NCBI RefSeq assembly: GCF_023498005.1
Contig: NZ_CP097289.1
Location: forward strand, 7,316,001-7,380,000
From: Streptomyces durmitorensis
Lineage (GTDB): Bacteria; Actinomycetota; Actinomycetes; Streptomycetales; Streptomycetaceae
DNA: 64,000 nucleotides
Reading direction: 5' to 3'
The notes below the pieces were generated by a model. It worked only from the letters and a program-made list of their open reading frames with translations. It ran no database searches and was not told the origin of the DNA. Below, in pieces: positions 29,161 to 39,165 of the stretch. Made by a program: the position numbers and the translations under genes. Position 1 is the first letter of the stretch; each line of letters starts with the position of its first letter.

Positions 29161-30032
29161 CGGCCTTGGCCACCTCGGACGCCTCATCGCCCTGCGACGC
29201 CGGTACCGATCAGGACGTCGCCGCGGCCCCGCGCGCCGACTGCATAGCCGACTCCGCGGGCGGCCTCACCTTCGACGTCACCGACCCCGGCGGCAAGGGC
29301 GCGGCCTACCTGCTGCTGCGCCGCCGTGACGCCGCGTCCGCCGACGAGGACGTGCGCCTGCCGCTGTCCCCGGCGGCCGACGGCAGGCTGCGGGCCGCGC
29401 TGCCCAGCAGCGTCGAGCTGGCCGAGGGACGCTGGAACGCCTACGCACAGGTCGGGGGCGGCACCCCCCGCCGCCTCGCGCCCGGCGTCAACGACCTGCG
29501 CTCGCTGGTCGACCGCGCACCCAGCGGGGCCCGCGGCCACATCGCCGTACGCATTCCGTACGCGACCAAGCAGGGCAACCTCTCCGTACGCAGCTGGCTG
29601 CGCGCCCCGCACGCGGAGATCGGCGAGCTGCGGATCTCCGGCACCGCGGTGACCGCGCAGGGCCGCGTGTACGGCACGGTGCTGACCGGCGCCGCCTACG
29701 CCGAGGCGTCCCTGCGGTCCGAGCCCGACCGTATCGAGCGCTCCGAACTGACCGCGGACGGCGTGGAGTTCAGCTTCGGACTGCGCTGCGACGTGCTCGC
29801 CGACAGCGGCCCGGGCCCCTGGGACCTCTGGCTGCGCCCGGCGGGGGAGAGCGGGCCGCGGGTCCGGCTCGCCCGGCTCCTGGACGACGTGCCGGACAAG
29901 AAGCAGATCTTCACCTACCCGTCGGTGCGGCTCGACACCACGGTGCACGGACCGCTGGAGGCGGGGCCGTACTACACGAACGACAACGACCTCTCGGTCC
30001 GGATCCGCGAGGCGAACGCGATCGAGGACTGA
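29157..30032 (+). CDS. beta-rich protein cotranslated with the glycosyltransferase
   Basis: A 291-residue protein from ATG 29157 (AAGGGAT upstream), with no signal peptide or membrane segment. Alternating hydrophobic strands dominate (GLTFDVTDPGGKGAAYLLLRRR; FGLRCDVLADSGPGPWDLWLRP), suggesting two beta-sandwich modules. Such proteins are often found beside envelope glycosyltransferases and are annotated as transferase accessory proteins. The coupling supports a partner role, but I recognise no defined family. A tandem repeat begins at its stop codon. Confidence 0.75.
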   Translation: MTALATSDASSPCDAGTDQDVAAAPRADCIADSAGGLTFDVTDPGGKGAAYLLLRRRDAASADEDVRLPLSPAADGRLRAALPSSVELAEGRWNAYAQVGGGTPRRLAPGVNDLRSLVDRAPSGARGHIAVRIPYATKQGNLSVRSWLRAPHAEIGELRISGTAVTAQGRVYGTVLTGAAYAEASLRSEPDRIERSELTADGVEFSFGLRCDVLADSGPGPWDLWLRPAGESGPRVRLARLLDDVPDKKQIFTYPSVRLDTTVHGPLEAGPYYTNDNDLSVRIREANAIED

Positions 30033-30091
30033 CGTGACCGACGGCTGACGTGACCGACTCCTGACGTCATCGCGGACCGTGGCTGTCCGCG
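30029..30091 (+). repeat. 16-bp tandem repeat at a stop codon, followed by a small hairpin
   Basis: CTGACGTGACCGAC occurs at 30029-30042 and 30045-30058, with a truncated third copy at 30061; the first copy contains the stop codon of the 29157-30032 gene. A 7-bp hairpin (CGCGGAC 30071-30077 with GTCCGCG 30085-30091) follows and may end transcription. Confidence 0.6.
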
Positions 30092-30112
30092 ACGCCGGGC
30101 ACAATCGGCCCC

Positions 30113-31183
30113 ATGTTGGAGACCTCCGCACGACTGCTCCGCCTGCTCTCGCTCCTCCAGGCCCACCGGGACTGGTCGGGCGCGGACCTGGCCGACCGGC
30201 TCGGCGTCACCCCGCGCACCGTGCGCCGTGACGTGGACCGGCTCCGCGAGCTCGGCTACCCCGTCAACGCGAGCCCCGGCACGGGCGGCGGCTACCAGCT
30301 CGGCGCGGGCGCGGAGCTGCCGCCGCTGCTCCTGGACGACGACGAGGCGGTCGCCGTGGCCGTCGGCCTGCGCACCGCCGCGGGGCAGGGCATCGAGGGC
30401 ATCGGCGAGACCTCCGTACGCGCCCTGACCAAGCTGGAGCAGGTCCTGCCGAGCAGGCTGCGGCGCCGGGTCGGCGCGCTCACGGCGTTCACCGTGCCGA
30501 TGCTCAGAACCCCGCAGCAGCAGGCCGTCGACCCCTCGGTCCTGACCGAACTCGCCCACGCCTGCCGGGACGCGGAGCGCCTGCGCTTCGACTACCGCGA
30601 CCACGGCGGCAGTTCGACCCGCCGCACCGTCGAACCGCACCGCATCGTCTGCACCGAGCGCCGGTGGTACCTGGTCGCGTGGGACGTCGACCGCGACGAC
30701 TGGCGCACGTTCCGCGCGGACCGCATCACCCCGAGGCCGCCGCACGGACCGCGCTTCGCGCCGCGCACCCCGCCCGCCGACGATCTCGCCGCGTACGTCT
30801 CCCAGGGCGTCTCCACCCGTGCGTACGCCGCCCAGGCGGTGTTCCGGCTCCTGGTGCCCCTGGAGGAGGCGGCCCAGCGGGTCACCCCGTCGGACGGCAC
30901 GCTGGAGGCCGAGACCGGGAGCAGCTGTCTGTTGCGCACGGGCGCCATGAGCCTGGACGTCATGGTGATCCATGTGCTTCTGATGGGCTTCGAGTTCGAG
31001 GTCGTCGAGCCCGCGGACTTCACCGAACGGATCAGCTCGGCGAGGGACCTCCTGAGCCGGGCCCTGGACCGGGGTGTTCGGTCTGCGGATCCGGGCGCTG
31101 GGTCCCCGGCGGCTGGAACGCCGCGTACTCGGGATGGTGCAGATCGAACGCCGGGGACTCGGAGCGGATCCGGGGCAGCGTGA
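30113..31183 (+). CDS. WYL-domain, HTH (DeoR-type) transcriptional regulator
   Basis: A 356-residue regulator. The N-terminal HTH is [39 protein letters not shown]. The WYL ligand-binding core lies in the middle ([36 protein letters not shown]), followed by the WCX domain ending near LLSRAL at about residue 317. The remaining about 39 residues are unconserved Gly/Arg-rich sequence that runs 152 bp into the convergent ctaD, suggesting loss of the ancestral stop. A CACAAT box 7 nt before ATG 30113 may drive a near-leaderless transcript. Confidence 0.92.
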   Translation: MLETSARLLRLLSLLQAHRDWSGADLADRLGVTPRTVRRDVDRLRELGYPVNASPGTGGGYQLGAGAELPPLLLDDDEAVAVAVGLRTAAGQGIEGIGETSVRALTKLEQVLPSRLRRRVGALTAFTVPMLRTPQQQAVDPSVLTELAHACRDAERLRFDYRDHGGSSTRRTVEPHRIVCTERRWYLVAWDVDRDDWRTFRADRITPRPPHGPRFAPRTPPADDLAAYVSQGVSTRAYAAQAVFRLLVPLEEAAQRVTPSDGTLEAETGSSCLLRTGAMSLDVMVIHVLLMGFEFEVVEPADFTERISSARDLLSRALDRGVRSADPGAGSPAAGTPRTRDGADRTPGTRSGSGAA

Positions 31184-32756
31184 CGAAGTTGTGGCGCGGC
31201 GCCGGGCAGGCGGTGGCCCACTCCAGGGAGCGGCCGAAGCCCCAGGGGTCGTCGACGTCGACCTTCTTGCCGTACTTGGCGGTCTTCCAGATGTTGTAGA
31301 GGAACGGCAGCGTGGAGAGGCCGAGCAGGAACGCCCCGATGGACGAGATGGTGTTGAGCGCCGTGAAGCCGTCCGCCGACAGGTAGTCCGCGTAGCGCCG
31401 GGGCATGCCCTCCGCGCCCAGCCAGTGCTGGACGAGGAACGTCACGTGGAAGCCCACGAAGAGCGTCCAGAAGTGGATCTTGCCGAGCCGCTCGTCGAGC
31501 ATCTTCCCGGTGAGCTTGGGCCACCAGAAGTAGAAGCCGCCGAAGGTCGCGAAGACGACGGTGCCGAACACCACGTAGTGGAAGTGCGCCACGACGAAGT
31601 ACGAGTCGGTGACGTGGAAGTCGAGCGGCGGTGAGGCCAGGATGACGCCGGTGAGCCCGCCGAAGAGGAAGCTCACCAGGAAGCCGACCGCCCACAGCAT
31701 CGGTGTCTCGAACGACAGCGAGCCCTTGAGCATCGTCCCCGTCCAGTTGAAGAACTTCACGCCGGTGGGGATCGCGATGAGGAAGGACATGAAGGCGAAG
31801 AAGGGCAGGAGCACCGCGCCCGTCGCGAACATGTGGTGCGCCCACACGACGACCGAGAGCCCCGTGATGGCCATCGTCGCGCCGATCAGGGGCAGATAGC
31901 CGAAGATCGGCTTCCTGCTGAACACCGGGATGATCTCGGAGATGATCCCGAAGAACGGCAGCGCGATGATGTAGACCTCCGGATGCCCGAAGAACCAGAA
32001 GAGGTGCTGCCACAGCAGCGCGCCCCCGTTCTCCGGGGCGAACACCATGGAGCCGAAGCGCCGGTCCGCCTCCAGGACGAGCAGTGCGGCGGCGAGTACC
32101 GGGAACGCCATCAGGACCAGGATCGAAGTGAACAGGACGTTCCAGGTGAAGACGGGCATACGGAACATCGTCATGCCGGGCGCCCGCATCCCGATGATGG
32201 TCGTCAGGAAGTTCACCGAGCCGAGGATCGTGCCGAACCCGGAGAGCGCGAGGCCCATGATCCACAGGTCGGCGCCGATCCCGGGCGAGCGCTCCATGCT
32301 GTTGAGCGGCGCATAGGCGAACCAGCCGAAGTTGGCGGGGCCGCCGGGCACCAGGAACGAGCCGAGCACCATCAGACCGCCGAACAGGAACAGCCAGTAC
32401 GACAGCATGTTGAGCCGCGGGAAGGCGACGTCGGGCGCGCCGATCTGGAGCGGCATGATCTCGTTGGCGAAGCCCGCGAAGGTCGGCGTCGCGAAGAGCA
32501 GCAGCATGATCGTGCCGTGCATGGTGAACATCTGGTTGAACTCGTTGTTCGACATCAGCTGCAGCCCGGGGCGGGCGAGCTCGGCCCGCATCATCAGGGC
32601 CATCAGCCCCGCGGCCAGGAAGAACACGAAGGACGTGATCAGGTACAGGTGACCGATCTTCTTGTGGTCGGTGGTGGTCAGCCAGTCCACGAGGACCCGG
32701 CCCGGACTCTTCTGCCGGGCCGGCGGTGCCGCCGCCGTTGCGGTCTCGGTCCCCAT
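31032..32756 (-). CDS. ctaD: cytochrome c oxidase subunit I, additional copy
   Basis: A 574-residue twelve-helix haem-copper oxidase core. Visible ligands are the haem-side FTMHGTIM, the Cu-B site WFFGHPEVY with cross-linked His/Tyr, the double His in VVWAHHMF, and [10 protein letters not shown]. It pumps protons while reducing O2. ATG 32756 has AAGGGGCGAG upstream. No subunit II, III or qcr genes are nearby, so it is a stand-alone paralogue that would need subunits from the main cta-qcr locus. The C-terminal 30 residues after [12 protein letters not shown] are Pro/Gly-rich and overlap the convergent WYL gene. Confidence 0.96.
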   Translation of the reverse strand: MGTETATAAAPPARQKSPGRVLVDWLTTTDHKKIGHLYLITSFVFFLAAGLMALMMRAELARPGLQLMSNNEFNQMFTMHGTIMLLLFATPTFAGFANEIMPLQIGAPDVAFPRLNMLSYWLFLFGGLMVLGSFLVPGGPANFGWFAYAPLNSMERSPGIGADLWIMGLALSGFGTILGSVNFLTTIIGMRAPGMTMFRMPVFTWNVLFTSILVLMAFPVLAAALLVLEADRRFGSMVFAPENGGALLWQHLFWFFGHPEVYIIALPFFGIISEIIPVFSRKPIFGYLPLIGATMAITGLSVVVWAHHMFATGAVLLPFFAFMSFLIAIPTGVKFFNWTGTMLKGSLSFETPMLWAVGFLVSFLFGGLTGVILASPPLDFHVTDSYFVVAHFHYVVFGTVVFATFGGFYFWWPKLTGKMLDERLGKIHFWTLFVGFHVTFLVQHWLGAEGMPRRYADYLSADGFTALNTISSIGAFLLGLSTLPFLYNIWKTAKYGKKVDVDDPWGFGRSLEWATACPAPRHNFVTLPRIRSESPAFDLHHPEYAAFQPPGTQRPDPQTEHPGPGPGSGGPSPS

Positions 32757-33174
32757 TGCTCGCCCCTTCGCCGTCGTGCGCCCTGGGCCTGCCTGAAGCA
32801 CCCGCCATGATGCTCGCGTCACACCCGGCTCCGACAGGGGGCGTACCGGACCGCTGTGCTGGAACCGTGAATTCCCTATGTGGCGTCACCTGCCGTCGGG
32901 CGGCCAGGATTCGGGAATTGCGCAGGGTCCGCAAAGGTGCCTCGTCCACTTTTCCGCCGTGCTATTACGGTCGTTTCTGGGCGCTGCCGTGAGGCTCGCG
33001 GGAAATCCAGGAATCACGTCGGAACAACTCCACAACCGCCCGTACGTGTGACGGAGTTAAGGCGAAACGACGGTCGTGATGCTGTGACAAAAGCGTGACC
33101 GGAGAGGGACCGGTGACGCATGGTGTCCGGCTACGGCCTTCCCCGGCCGGGCCACGCCGCCTAACGTGGCGGCC
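32757..33174. other. 418-bp divergent intergenic region
   Basis: Upstream region for ctaD (left) and the I78-type gene (right). It is less GC-rich than coding DNA and has several GTGAC words near 33050-33110. TAACGT (33162-33167) ends 7 nt before ATG 33175 and could give a near-leaderless transcript. I see no gene, RNA or clear operator. Confidence 0.5.
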
Positions 33175-33399
33175 ATGGCACCTATTCCGACTCCTCCCGC
33201 CGAACCCCAGGAACCCCAGGGCAGCATGGACGCCTACGTCGGCCTCGCCGCCGAGGGCGCCGAGCAGCAGGCCCGCGAGCGCGGCTGGTCCACGGTCAGG
33301 TCGCTGCCGCCGGGCGCGATCATCACCATGGAGTACCTCGCGGGGCGGCTCAACTTCGAGGTCAAGGAAGGCGTCGTGATCCGCTGCTGGAAGGGCTGA
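33175..33399 (+). CDS. I78-family peptidase inhibitor-like small protein
   Basis: A 74-residue protein. After a Pro-rich start it has the compact fold typical of I78 inhibitors: YVGLAAEGAEQQARERGWSTVRSLPPGAIITMEYLAGRLNFEVKEG, then VIRCWKG. The Gly-x-Leu/Ala helix start, ITMEY strand and arginine-aspartate/asparagine loop (GRLNFEV) fit the family. It has no signal peptide and so would act inside the cell or be released otherwise. GTG 33166 is an alternative start. A terminator follows. Confidence 0.7.
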   Translation: MAPIPTPPAEPQEPQGSMDAYVGLAAEGAEQQARERGWSTVRSLPPGAIITMEYLAGRLNFEVKEGVVIRCWKG

Positions 33400-33445
33400 C
33401 CGCGCCCCGGCGACGTATGACGACGGCACGGCATGGCGAAAGCGA

Positions 33446-33478
33446 AAGGCCCCGGTTCCTGGACGGAACCGGGGCCTT
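33446..33478. terminator. bidirectional terminator between convergent genes
   Basis: Perfect 14-bp stem (33446-33459 with 33465-33478) and a 5-nt loop, AA on the left and TT on the right side, between the I78-like gene and the convergent PAP2 gene. Confidence 0.9.
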
Positions 33479-33527
33479 CGCGATGCGGGGGATGGGTTGT
33501 GCGTACCGACCCCCGCTGTCCTTGGGG

Positions 33528-34544
33528 CTAGCCGCCCGCGACGGGGCGGGGCGACGTGGCGGCGCGTGAGGCTCGCTCGGAGTGCGGCGGGCGGCGGCTG
33601 CCCGCCGGGGTGACCGGGCTGCGCTCGGAGCGCGGCGTGTGCGGGCCCGGCGCGAGGTAGGCCGGGGCGCGGGCGGGGCGCGGGGCACCGACCGGCTCGC
33701 GGACCTGGGGCTCGTCGGCCGGTGCTGCGGGCTGCGGCGACATCGCCGGGACCGGGGTGACCGGGGCCGGGAGGCCGGCGGCTGCGCGGCGGTCGCGCCA
33801 GAGGTCCCGCAGGCTGAAGATCCACCCCTCGACCCGGGTGAGCAGCGGCTCCACCCACGGCAGCGCGAGCAGGACGAGCAGACCCGCGGCCCAGCCGAGG
33901 AAGACGTCGCTCAGCCAGTGCGTGCCGAGGTACACGGTGGTCAGGCCGACGCTGAGGGAGACCACGGCGGAGAGCGCCGAGAGATAGCGGCGGGTGCGCG
34001 GGGTGGAGGCCATGTAGGCCAGGATTCCCCAGGTCACCACGGCATTGGCGGTGTGGCCGGAAGGGAATATATCGCCGCCGAGCCACATCTCGTTGGCGCC
34101 GATCGTGGTGGCGTAGTGCGGGCCGAGGCGGCCCATGCCGATCTTGGCGGCGCCGACCGTGACGTTCAGGAGAAGCAGGGCGGCGCCGAACGTCAGGAGC
34201 GGGCGGATGGTGTGCTGACGCCAGGAGCGCCAGCCCAGCCAGGCCGCGACCATCACGGCGGTCGGGCCGCGCTGGCCGAGGACCACCCAGTAGTCGAGGA
34301 AGGCGTGGATCTCGGGCCACTGCTGGTAGGGCCGGAAGAACATGACCTGCCAGTCGAACCGCACCAGCCACGAGGTGGTCAGCACGGCGACCACGATGGC
34401 GAGGTAGAAGGCCAGGGTCGCGCTGAAGAGCACGATCCTGTGCCTGCTCATCCTCGGTACATCGAGGCCGGCCGGTCGTTCCGGCTCACGGTCAAGACGG
34501 GCGAAGACCCGGTCCAGACGGGTGAGGTTTCGTTCGGTACGCAC
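33528..34544 (-). CDS. PAP2-family membrane phosphatase
   Basis: A 338-residue polytopic phosphatase for lipid or isoprenoid phosphates. Six membrane segments lie between about residues 40 and 250. PAP2 motifs are KIGMGRLGP, PSGHTANAV, and TVYLGTHWLSDVFLG with the catalytic His and Asp. About 85 C-terminal residues are a Pro/Ala/Arg tail. GTG 34544 starts VRTERNLTRLDRVFARLD, the expected start of this family in Streptomyces; the frame continues to 34619 without conservation. The upstream gap (34545-34780) is AT-rich and probably holds the promoter. Confidence 0.9.
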   Translation of the reverse strand: MRTERNLTRLDRVFARLDREPERPAGLDVPRMSRHRIVLFSATLAFYLAIVVAVLTTSWLVRFDWQVMFFRPYQQWPEIHAFLDYWVVLGQRGPTAVMVAAWLGWRSWRQHTIRPLLTFGAALLLLNVTVGAAKIGMGRLGPHYATTIGANEMWLGGDIFPSGHTANAVVTWGILAYMASTPRTRRYLSALSAVVSLSVGLTTVYLGTHWLSDVFLGWAAGLLVLLALPWVEPLLTRVEGWIFSLRDLWRDRRAAAGLPAPVTPVPAMSPQPAAPADEPQVREPVGAPRPARAPAYLAPGPHTPRSERSPVTPAGSRRPPHSERASRAATSPRPVAGG

Positions 34545-34780
34545 CCAATCGACGTTACAGCGAGTGAGTGCACCACTAGGCCGAATCAGTGGCTTTGTGA
34601 TGACGATGTGATGTGGCATTGATCTCAGACAGGGGTTTATTCCTGCGGCTTCCCTATTCCGCGAAGAGCCCCTTACCGAATTCGTTGATCATTAGTGCGG
34701 CCGTTTTATGGCGCTTATGAATTCGTTCACCGGGGCCTGGTGCGGAATTTCCCCCGCGCTCACCGGGGCCCAGGAAATGA

Positions 34781-35941
34781 TCATGGCGGACCCGAGCCGT
34801 TCAGCCAGAACGCCCCGTACACCGCGCTCGCCGCCGCCACACCCCCGAGCACCAGCGCCGACCTGGACGTACGCAGCCGGGCGAGGGCCACGGCGAGGGG
34901 CAGGAGCAGCGGGAAGGCGGGCAGCAGGAGGCGCGGCTTCGAGCCGAAATAGCCCGCCGCACACAGGGCGAGCGCCACGACGATCCCGCTGTAGACGAGC
35001 AGCGGCAGCGGCTGCTTCTTCCGTACGCCGATGACGTACAGCCAGACCACCAGGGCGACCCCGACGATCAGGCCGACGCCCGCGAGCGCCGCGGGGAAGG
35101 CGGTGAACTTGTCGCCGATGAAGCGGGCGAAGGCGTAGCCGAAGTCGAAGCCGTTGCCCCAGCCCGCCTGGACGTCGAGATAGCCGAGGAGGCCGTCCCC
35201 GGTGCGGTGGCCGACCCACAGGACGTAGCCCGCGGCGCCGAGCGGGGCCAGGACCCCCCCGAGGATCATGCGCCGGTCGGCCTTGCGCTCGCCGCGGATC
35301 CGCAGCGCCGCCGTCACCCAGAGTGCCGCGACGACCGCGGCGCCCACCGGACGGGTCAGGCCCGCGAAGGAGGCGAGCACCCCCGCCCACACCCAGCGCC
35401 CTGTGAGCACCGCGTACAGCGACCAGGCCGCGAGCGCCGTGAAGAGGGACTCGCTGTACGCCATCGACTGCACGATCCCCACGGGCAGGACCGCCCACAG
35501 CGCGACCGCGCAGATCCCCGCACGTCGCCCGTAGAGGTGATCGGCGATCGCGAAGATCCCCGCGGCGGCGCAGAGCGAGGCGAGCCAGCTCACCACCAGG
35601 CCCGCGTCGGCGTACGACAAGGGGCTGATCGCCGAGACGAGGCGCTCCAGCCAGGGCAGCAGCGGGAAGAACGCGAGGTTCGAGTGCACGCTGCCGTCCG
35701 GGAGCCGCACCTCCCAGCCGTAGCCGAACTCGGCGACGCGGGTGTACCAGAGCGAGTCCCAGCGGGCGGTGAGCAGCGTGTGCGGGCTCTTGCCCGCCGC
35801 CGCGCTCCACGCCGCGAGCACCGCGACGCCCAGGGCGCGCACCCCCGCGTAGGCGAGGAGAGCGGGCGCCGCACGGCGCAGCGCGGCGCCCGCACGGGCG
35901 CCGTACGAGGGCGGCGGCAGGCGTTGATCAAGATCGGTCAC
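34781..35941 (-). CDS. PIG-V-like polytopic mannosyltransferase-type membrane protein
   Basis: A 386-residue membrane protein with about nine to ten hydrophobic segments. The first extracytoplasmic loop has ARWDSLWYTRVAEFGY and HSNLAFFPLLPWLERL, the W(D)S-x-W-Y and F-FP-x-LP pattern of GPI mannosyltransferase II (PIG-V) relatives and other GT-C enzymes that use lipid-linked sugars. GTG 35941 starts VTDLDQRLPPPSYG; the frame remains open upstream. In bacteria such proteins glycosylate cell-surface lipids or proteins; the substrate here is unknown. Confidence 0.82.
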   Translation of the reverse strand: MTDLDQRLPPPSYGARAGAALRRAAPALLAYAGVRALGVAVLAAWSAAAGKSPHTLLTARWDSLWYTRVAEFGYGWEVRLPDGSVHSNLAFFPLLPWLERLVSAISPLSYADAGLVVSWLASLCAAAGIFAIADHLYGRRAGICAVALWAVLPVGIVQSMAYSESLFTALAAWSLYAVLTGRWVWAGVLASFAGLTRPVGAAVVAALWVTAALRIRGERKADRRMILGGVLAPLGAAGYVLWVGHRTGDGLLGYLDVQAGWGNGFDFGYAFARFIGDKFTAFPAALAGVGLIVGVALVVWLYVIGVRKKQPLPLLVYSGIVVALALCAAGYFGSKPRLLLPAFPLLLPLAVALARLRTSRSALVLGGVAAASAVYGAFWLNGSGPP

Positions 35942-36171
35942 GGGCTCGATTATCGGCGCAGGGGGGAACCGGCCGCCCGCCCGGGTGCGTGGTCCATGCG
36001 TGGGCAGCGTGGCGTACGCCACACCGTCTCCGTGCAACCGTGAGAGGTCCGCCACGCGCCACAGCCGTGAACTCGCGTACTCTGACGGCTCACTCGCCTT
36101 TCGCCGCCGCCAGCTGGGAGATCACGTCCCGCAGGGCCGCCGATGCGAGGGATCACTGGGAGGTATCGCAC

Positions 36172-37848
36172 ATGTCGGGTTCAACCACGGCCACCGCTCC
36201 TTCCGGCCGTCGGGTACCCGGGTCGCAGGGTGGCGCCAACCGCTGGCTGGTGCTCGTCGTTCTCTGCGTAAGCCTGTTGCTCGTCGCCGTCGACGCCACC
36301 GTCCTGCACGTGGCGGTGCCCGCCGTCACCGAGGACCTCAAGCCCGGCGGCATCGAGCTGCTGTGGATCGTGGACGTCTATCCGCTGGTCTGCGCCTCGC
36401 TGCTCATCCTCTTCGGCACCCTCGGTGACCGGATCGGCCGCAGACGCGTGCTGCTGCTCGGCTACGCCCTCTTCGGAGTGGCCTCGGCCGTGGCGGCGAT
36501 GGCCGACAACGCCCAGGTCCTGATCGCGGCCCGCGCCCTGCTCGGCGTCGGCGGCGCGATGATCATGCCCGCGACCCTCTCGATCCTCCGCCAGGTCTTC
36601 CCCGACCGGCGTGAGCGTGCCGTCGCCATCGGTGTGTGGAGCGCGGTGGCCGGTATCGGCGCCGCGGGCGGACCGCTGCTCGGCGGCTTCCTGCTCGAGC
36701 ACTTCTGGTGGGGCTCGGTCTTCCTGATAAACATCCCGCTGATGCTGGTCAGCCTGCCCATCGGGCGGCTGCTGCTTCCCGAGTCGACGGGCGACCGCGA
36801 CGGGCCGTGGGACGTGGTCGGCGCGCTGATGGCCGCGGGTGGTCTCTTCGGCCTCGTGTTCGCGGTGAAGCGGGCCGGTGGCGGAGAGTCGCCGTTCGGC
36901 ATGACGACCCTCCTCTCGTTCTTCCTCGGCACGGCCCTCCTGGTCGGCTTCGTCCGCAGGCAGCGGCGGCGCAAGCACCCGCTCATAGACCTGTCGATGT
37001 TCTCGCGGCCCGCCTTCAGCACCTCGCTCGGCTGCATCGTGCTCGCGATGCTCGCCCTGGTGGGCCTCGAACTGGTCGCCGCGCAGTATCTCCAGCTGGT
37101 GCTCGGCCTCTCCCCGCTGGAGACCGGCATGCGGCTCGTGCCGCTCACCGTCGCCGCGATGGTCGCGGGCCTCGCCGGATCGAAGTTCCTGCACCGCTTC
37201 GGCCCGCGCACGATGGTGGCCTCCGGCTTCACCCTGACCGCGGTGGCCGTGGTGGTGCTCACCGGCATGGGCGACCAGCTCAACGACCCGTTGATGATCA
37301 CCAGCTTCGTGCTGCTCGGCCTCGGCCTGCAGACCACGCTCTTCGGTTCGTACGAGTCGATGCTCAGCGAGGCTCCTCAGTCGCAGGCGGGCGGCGCAGC
37401 CGCGATCGGCGAGACCTCGTACCAGCTGGGCGCCGGCATCGGCATCGCGCTGCTCGGCAGCGTCATGAACGCGGCGTACGCGCCGGGCCTCTCGTCCGTG
37501 CAGGGCGTCCCCGCCAAGGAGAGCGCCGCCGCGAGCCACTCGCTGGGCGAGGCGTACGAAGTCGCTTCGGGGCTCGGCGGCGGGGCGGGCGAGGCGCTCC
37601 GCAGCGCCGCGCGGGAGTCCTTCGTGCACGGGCTGCATGTGACCCTGCTGGTCAGCGCGGGGCTGCTGCTGCTCGGCGCGCTGATGGCGCTGAAGCTGCC
37701 GCGGACCATGGAGTGTGGGGCCGCCTCGCAGGACCAGGACCGGGATCAGGACCAGGACCAGGACCATGAGCCCAAGCCGGACGCGGATGCCGGGATACCC
37801 GCACCGCGTGACGGGGCGGGCGTCCGCGTGGAGTCGTCGGTCCGCTGA
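36172..37848 (+). CDS. MFS drug efflux transporter, DHA2 (14-helix) family
   Basis: A 558-residue proton-driven exporter. Motifs are LLVAVDATVLHVAVPAV (motif D1), GDRIGRRRVLLLGY (motif A), and ARALLGVGGAMIMPATLS with GGPLLGGFLLEHFWWGSVFLINIP (motif C region); it resembles SmvA/QacA. ATG 36172 has GGGAGGT at 36158-36164. The cytoplasmic C-terminus has a (DQ)n tail encoded by a 6-nt tandem (about 37733-37768). No adjacent TetR regulator is present. Substrate unknown. Confidence 0.93.
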   Translation: MSGSTTATAPSGRRVPGSQGGANRWLVLVVLCVSLLLVAVDATVLHVAVPAVTEDLKPGGIELLWIVDVYPLVCASLLILFGTLGDRIGRRRVLLLGYALFGVASAVAAMADNAQVLIAARALLGVGGAMIMPATLSILRQVFPDRRERAVAIGVWSAVAGIGAAGGPLLGGFLLEHFWWGSVFLINIPLMLVSLPIGRLLLPESTGDRDGPWDVVGALMAAGGLFGLVFAVKRAGGGESPFGMTTLLSFFLGTALLVGFVRRQRRRKHPLIDLSMFSRPAFSTSLGCIVLAMLALVGLELVAAQYLQLVLGLSPLETGMRLVPLTVAAMVAGLAGSKFLHRFGPRTMVASGFTLTAVAVVVLTGMGDQLNDPLMITSFVLLGLGLQTTLFGSYESMLSEAPQSQAGGAAAIGETSYQLGAGIGIALLGSVMNAAYAPGLSSVQGVPAKESAAASHSLGEAYEVASGLGGGAGEALRSAARESFVHGLHVTLLVSAGLLLLGALMALKLPRTMECGAASQDQDRDQDQDQDHEPKPDADAGIPAPRDGAGVRVESSVR

Positions 37849-37916
37849 CGCGGGCGCACCGGGCCACCCTGGACGCGCGCGACCGCCTCGCCGTAACGTC
37901 ACAGCTAGCCGTAAGT

Positions 37917-37933
37917 AACTACCACTGCTAGTT
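37917..37933. promoter_or_regulatory. inverted repeat upstream of the acyl-CoA dehydrogenase gene
   Basis: AACTA-N7-TAGTT, 22 bp before the start codon, in a short AT-richer island that also has two CCGTAA words (37881 and 37909 areas). It could be a repressor operator over the promoter. Confidence 0.35.
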
Positions 37934-37955
37934 TTTGCGCCGCCGGAGGCCCGAG

Positions 37956-39152
37956 ATGTCCGCACGCAGCCGTACGCCCCTGCCGCCCTTCGACCCCGCC
38001 GACCCGCTCGGCATCGACGACCTCCTGGAGCCGGAGGACCTCGCGATCCGGGAGACCGTCCGCACCTGGGCCGCCGACCGCGTCCTGCCGCACATCGCCG
38101 ACTGGTACGAGAAGGGCGAGCTGCCCGGCATCCGCGATCTGGCCCGCGAGCTCGGCTCGATCGGCGCGCTCGGCATGTCCCTGGAGGGCTACGGCTGCGC
38201 GGGCGCCAGCTCCGTCCAGTACGGCCTGGCCTGTCTGGAGCTGGAGGCCGCCGACTCCGGCATCCGCTCGCTCGTCTCCGTGCAGGGCTCCCTCGCCATG
38301 TACGCCATCCACCGCTTCGGCTCCGAGGAGCAGAAGCAGCGCTGGCTGCCCGGCATGGCCGCGGGCGAGATCATCGGCTGCTTCGGCCTGACCGAGCCCG
38401 ACCACGGCTCCGACCCGGCCTCCATGCGCACCTTCGCGAAGAGGGACGGCACGGACTGGGTGCTCACCGGACGCAAGATGTGGATCACCAACGGATCCGT
38501 GGCCGGGGTCGCCGTGGTCTGGGCGCACACCGACGAGGGAATCAGGGGCTTCGTCGTCCCCACCGGGACCCCCGGCTTCTCGGCCCCCGAGATCAAGCAC
38601 AAGTGGTCGCTGCGCGCGAGCGTCACCAGTGAGCTGGTGATGGACGAGGTGCGGCTGCCCGCCGACGCGGTGCTTCCCGAGGTCACCGGGCTCAAGGGCC
38701 CCCTGAGCTGTCTCTCCCACGCGCGCTACGGCATCGTCTGGGGAGCCATGGGCGCCGCCCGCTCCTCCTTCGAGACAGCCGTCGAGTACTCCAAGACCCG
38801 CGAGCAGTTCGGCAGGCCCATCGGCGGCTTCCAGCTCACCCAGGCCAAGCTCGCCGACATGGCGGTCGAGCTGCACAAGGGCATCCTGCTCGCGCACCAC
38901 CTCGGCCGGCGCCTCGACGCGGGCAGGCTCCGCCCCGAACAGGTCAGCTTCGGCAAGCTCAACAACGTACGAGAAGCGATCGAGATCTGCCGCACGTCCC
39001 GGACGATCCTGGGCGCGAACGGGATCTCGCTCGAGTACCCCGTGATGCGGCACGCCACGAACCTCGAATCGGTGCTCACCTATGAGGGCACCGTCGAGAT
39101 GCATCAACTCGTGTTGGGCAAGGCGCTCACCGGTCTTGACGCCTTCCGGTGA
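37956..39152 (+). CDS. acyl-CoA dehydrogenase, glutaryl-CoA dehydrogenase-like
   Basis: A 398-residue FAD enzyme. Features are the N-terminal helical domain (AIRETVRTWAADRVLPHIADWYEKGELP), FAD-binding CFGLTEPDHGSDP and KMWITNGS, and the C-terminal catalytic region LESVLTYEGTVEMHQLVLGKALTG with the active-site Glu in YEGT. The overall pattern fits glutaryl-CoA dehydrogenases better than short-chain enzymes, pointing to lysine/tryptophan catabolism. ATG 37956 has GGAGG at 37945-37949. It is convergent with the SepF-like gene (13-bp gap). Confidence 0.93.
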   Translation: MSARSRTPLPPFDPADPLGIDDLLEPEDLAIRETVRTWAADRVLPHIADWYEKGELPGIRDLARELGSIGALGMSLEGYGCAGASSVQYGLACLELEAADSGIRSLVSVQGSLAMYAIHRFGSEEQKQRWLPGMAAGEIIGCFGLTEPDHGSDPASMRTFAKRDGTDWVLTGRKMWITNGSVAGVAVVWAHTDEGIRGFVVPTGTPGFSAPEIKHKWSLRASVTSELVMDEVRLPADAVLPEVTGLKGPLSCLSHARYGIVWGAMGAARSSFETAVEYSKTREQFGRPIGGFQLTQAKLADMAVELHKGILLAHHLGRRLDAGRLRPEQVSFGKLNNVREAIEICRTSRTILGANGISLEYPVMRHATNLESVLTYEGTVEMHQLVLGKALTGLDAFR

Positions 39153-39165
39153 GCGGCCTCGCCCG

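Noticed and set aside
34695..34952. Plus-strand open frame between the PAP2 and PIG-V-like genes
   Set aside because: It runs into the antisense of the PIG-V-like gene and has poor codon bias in the AT-rich part.
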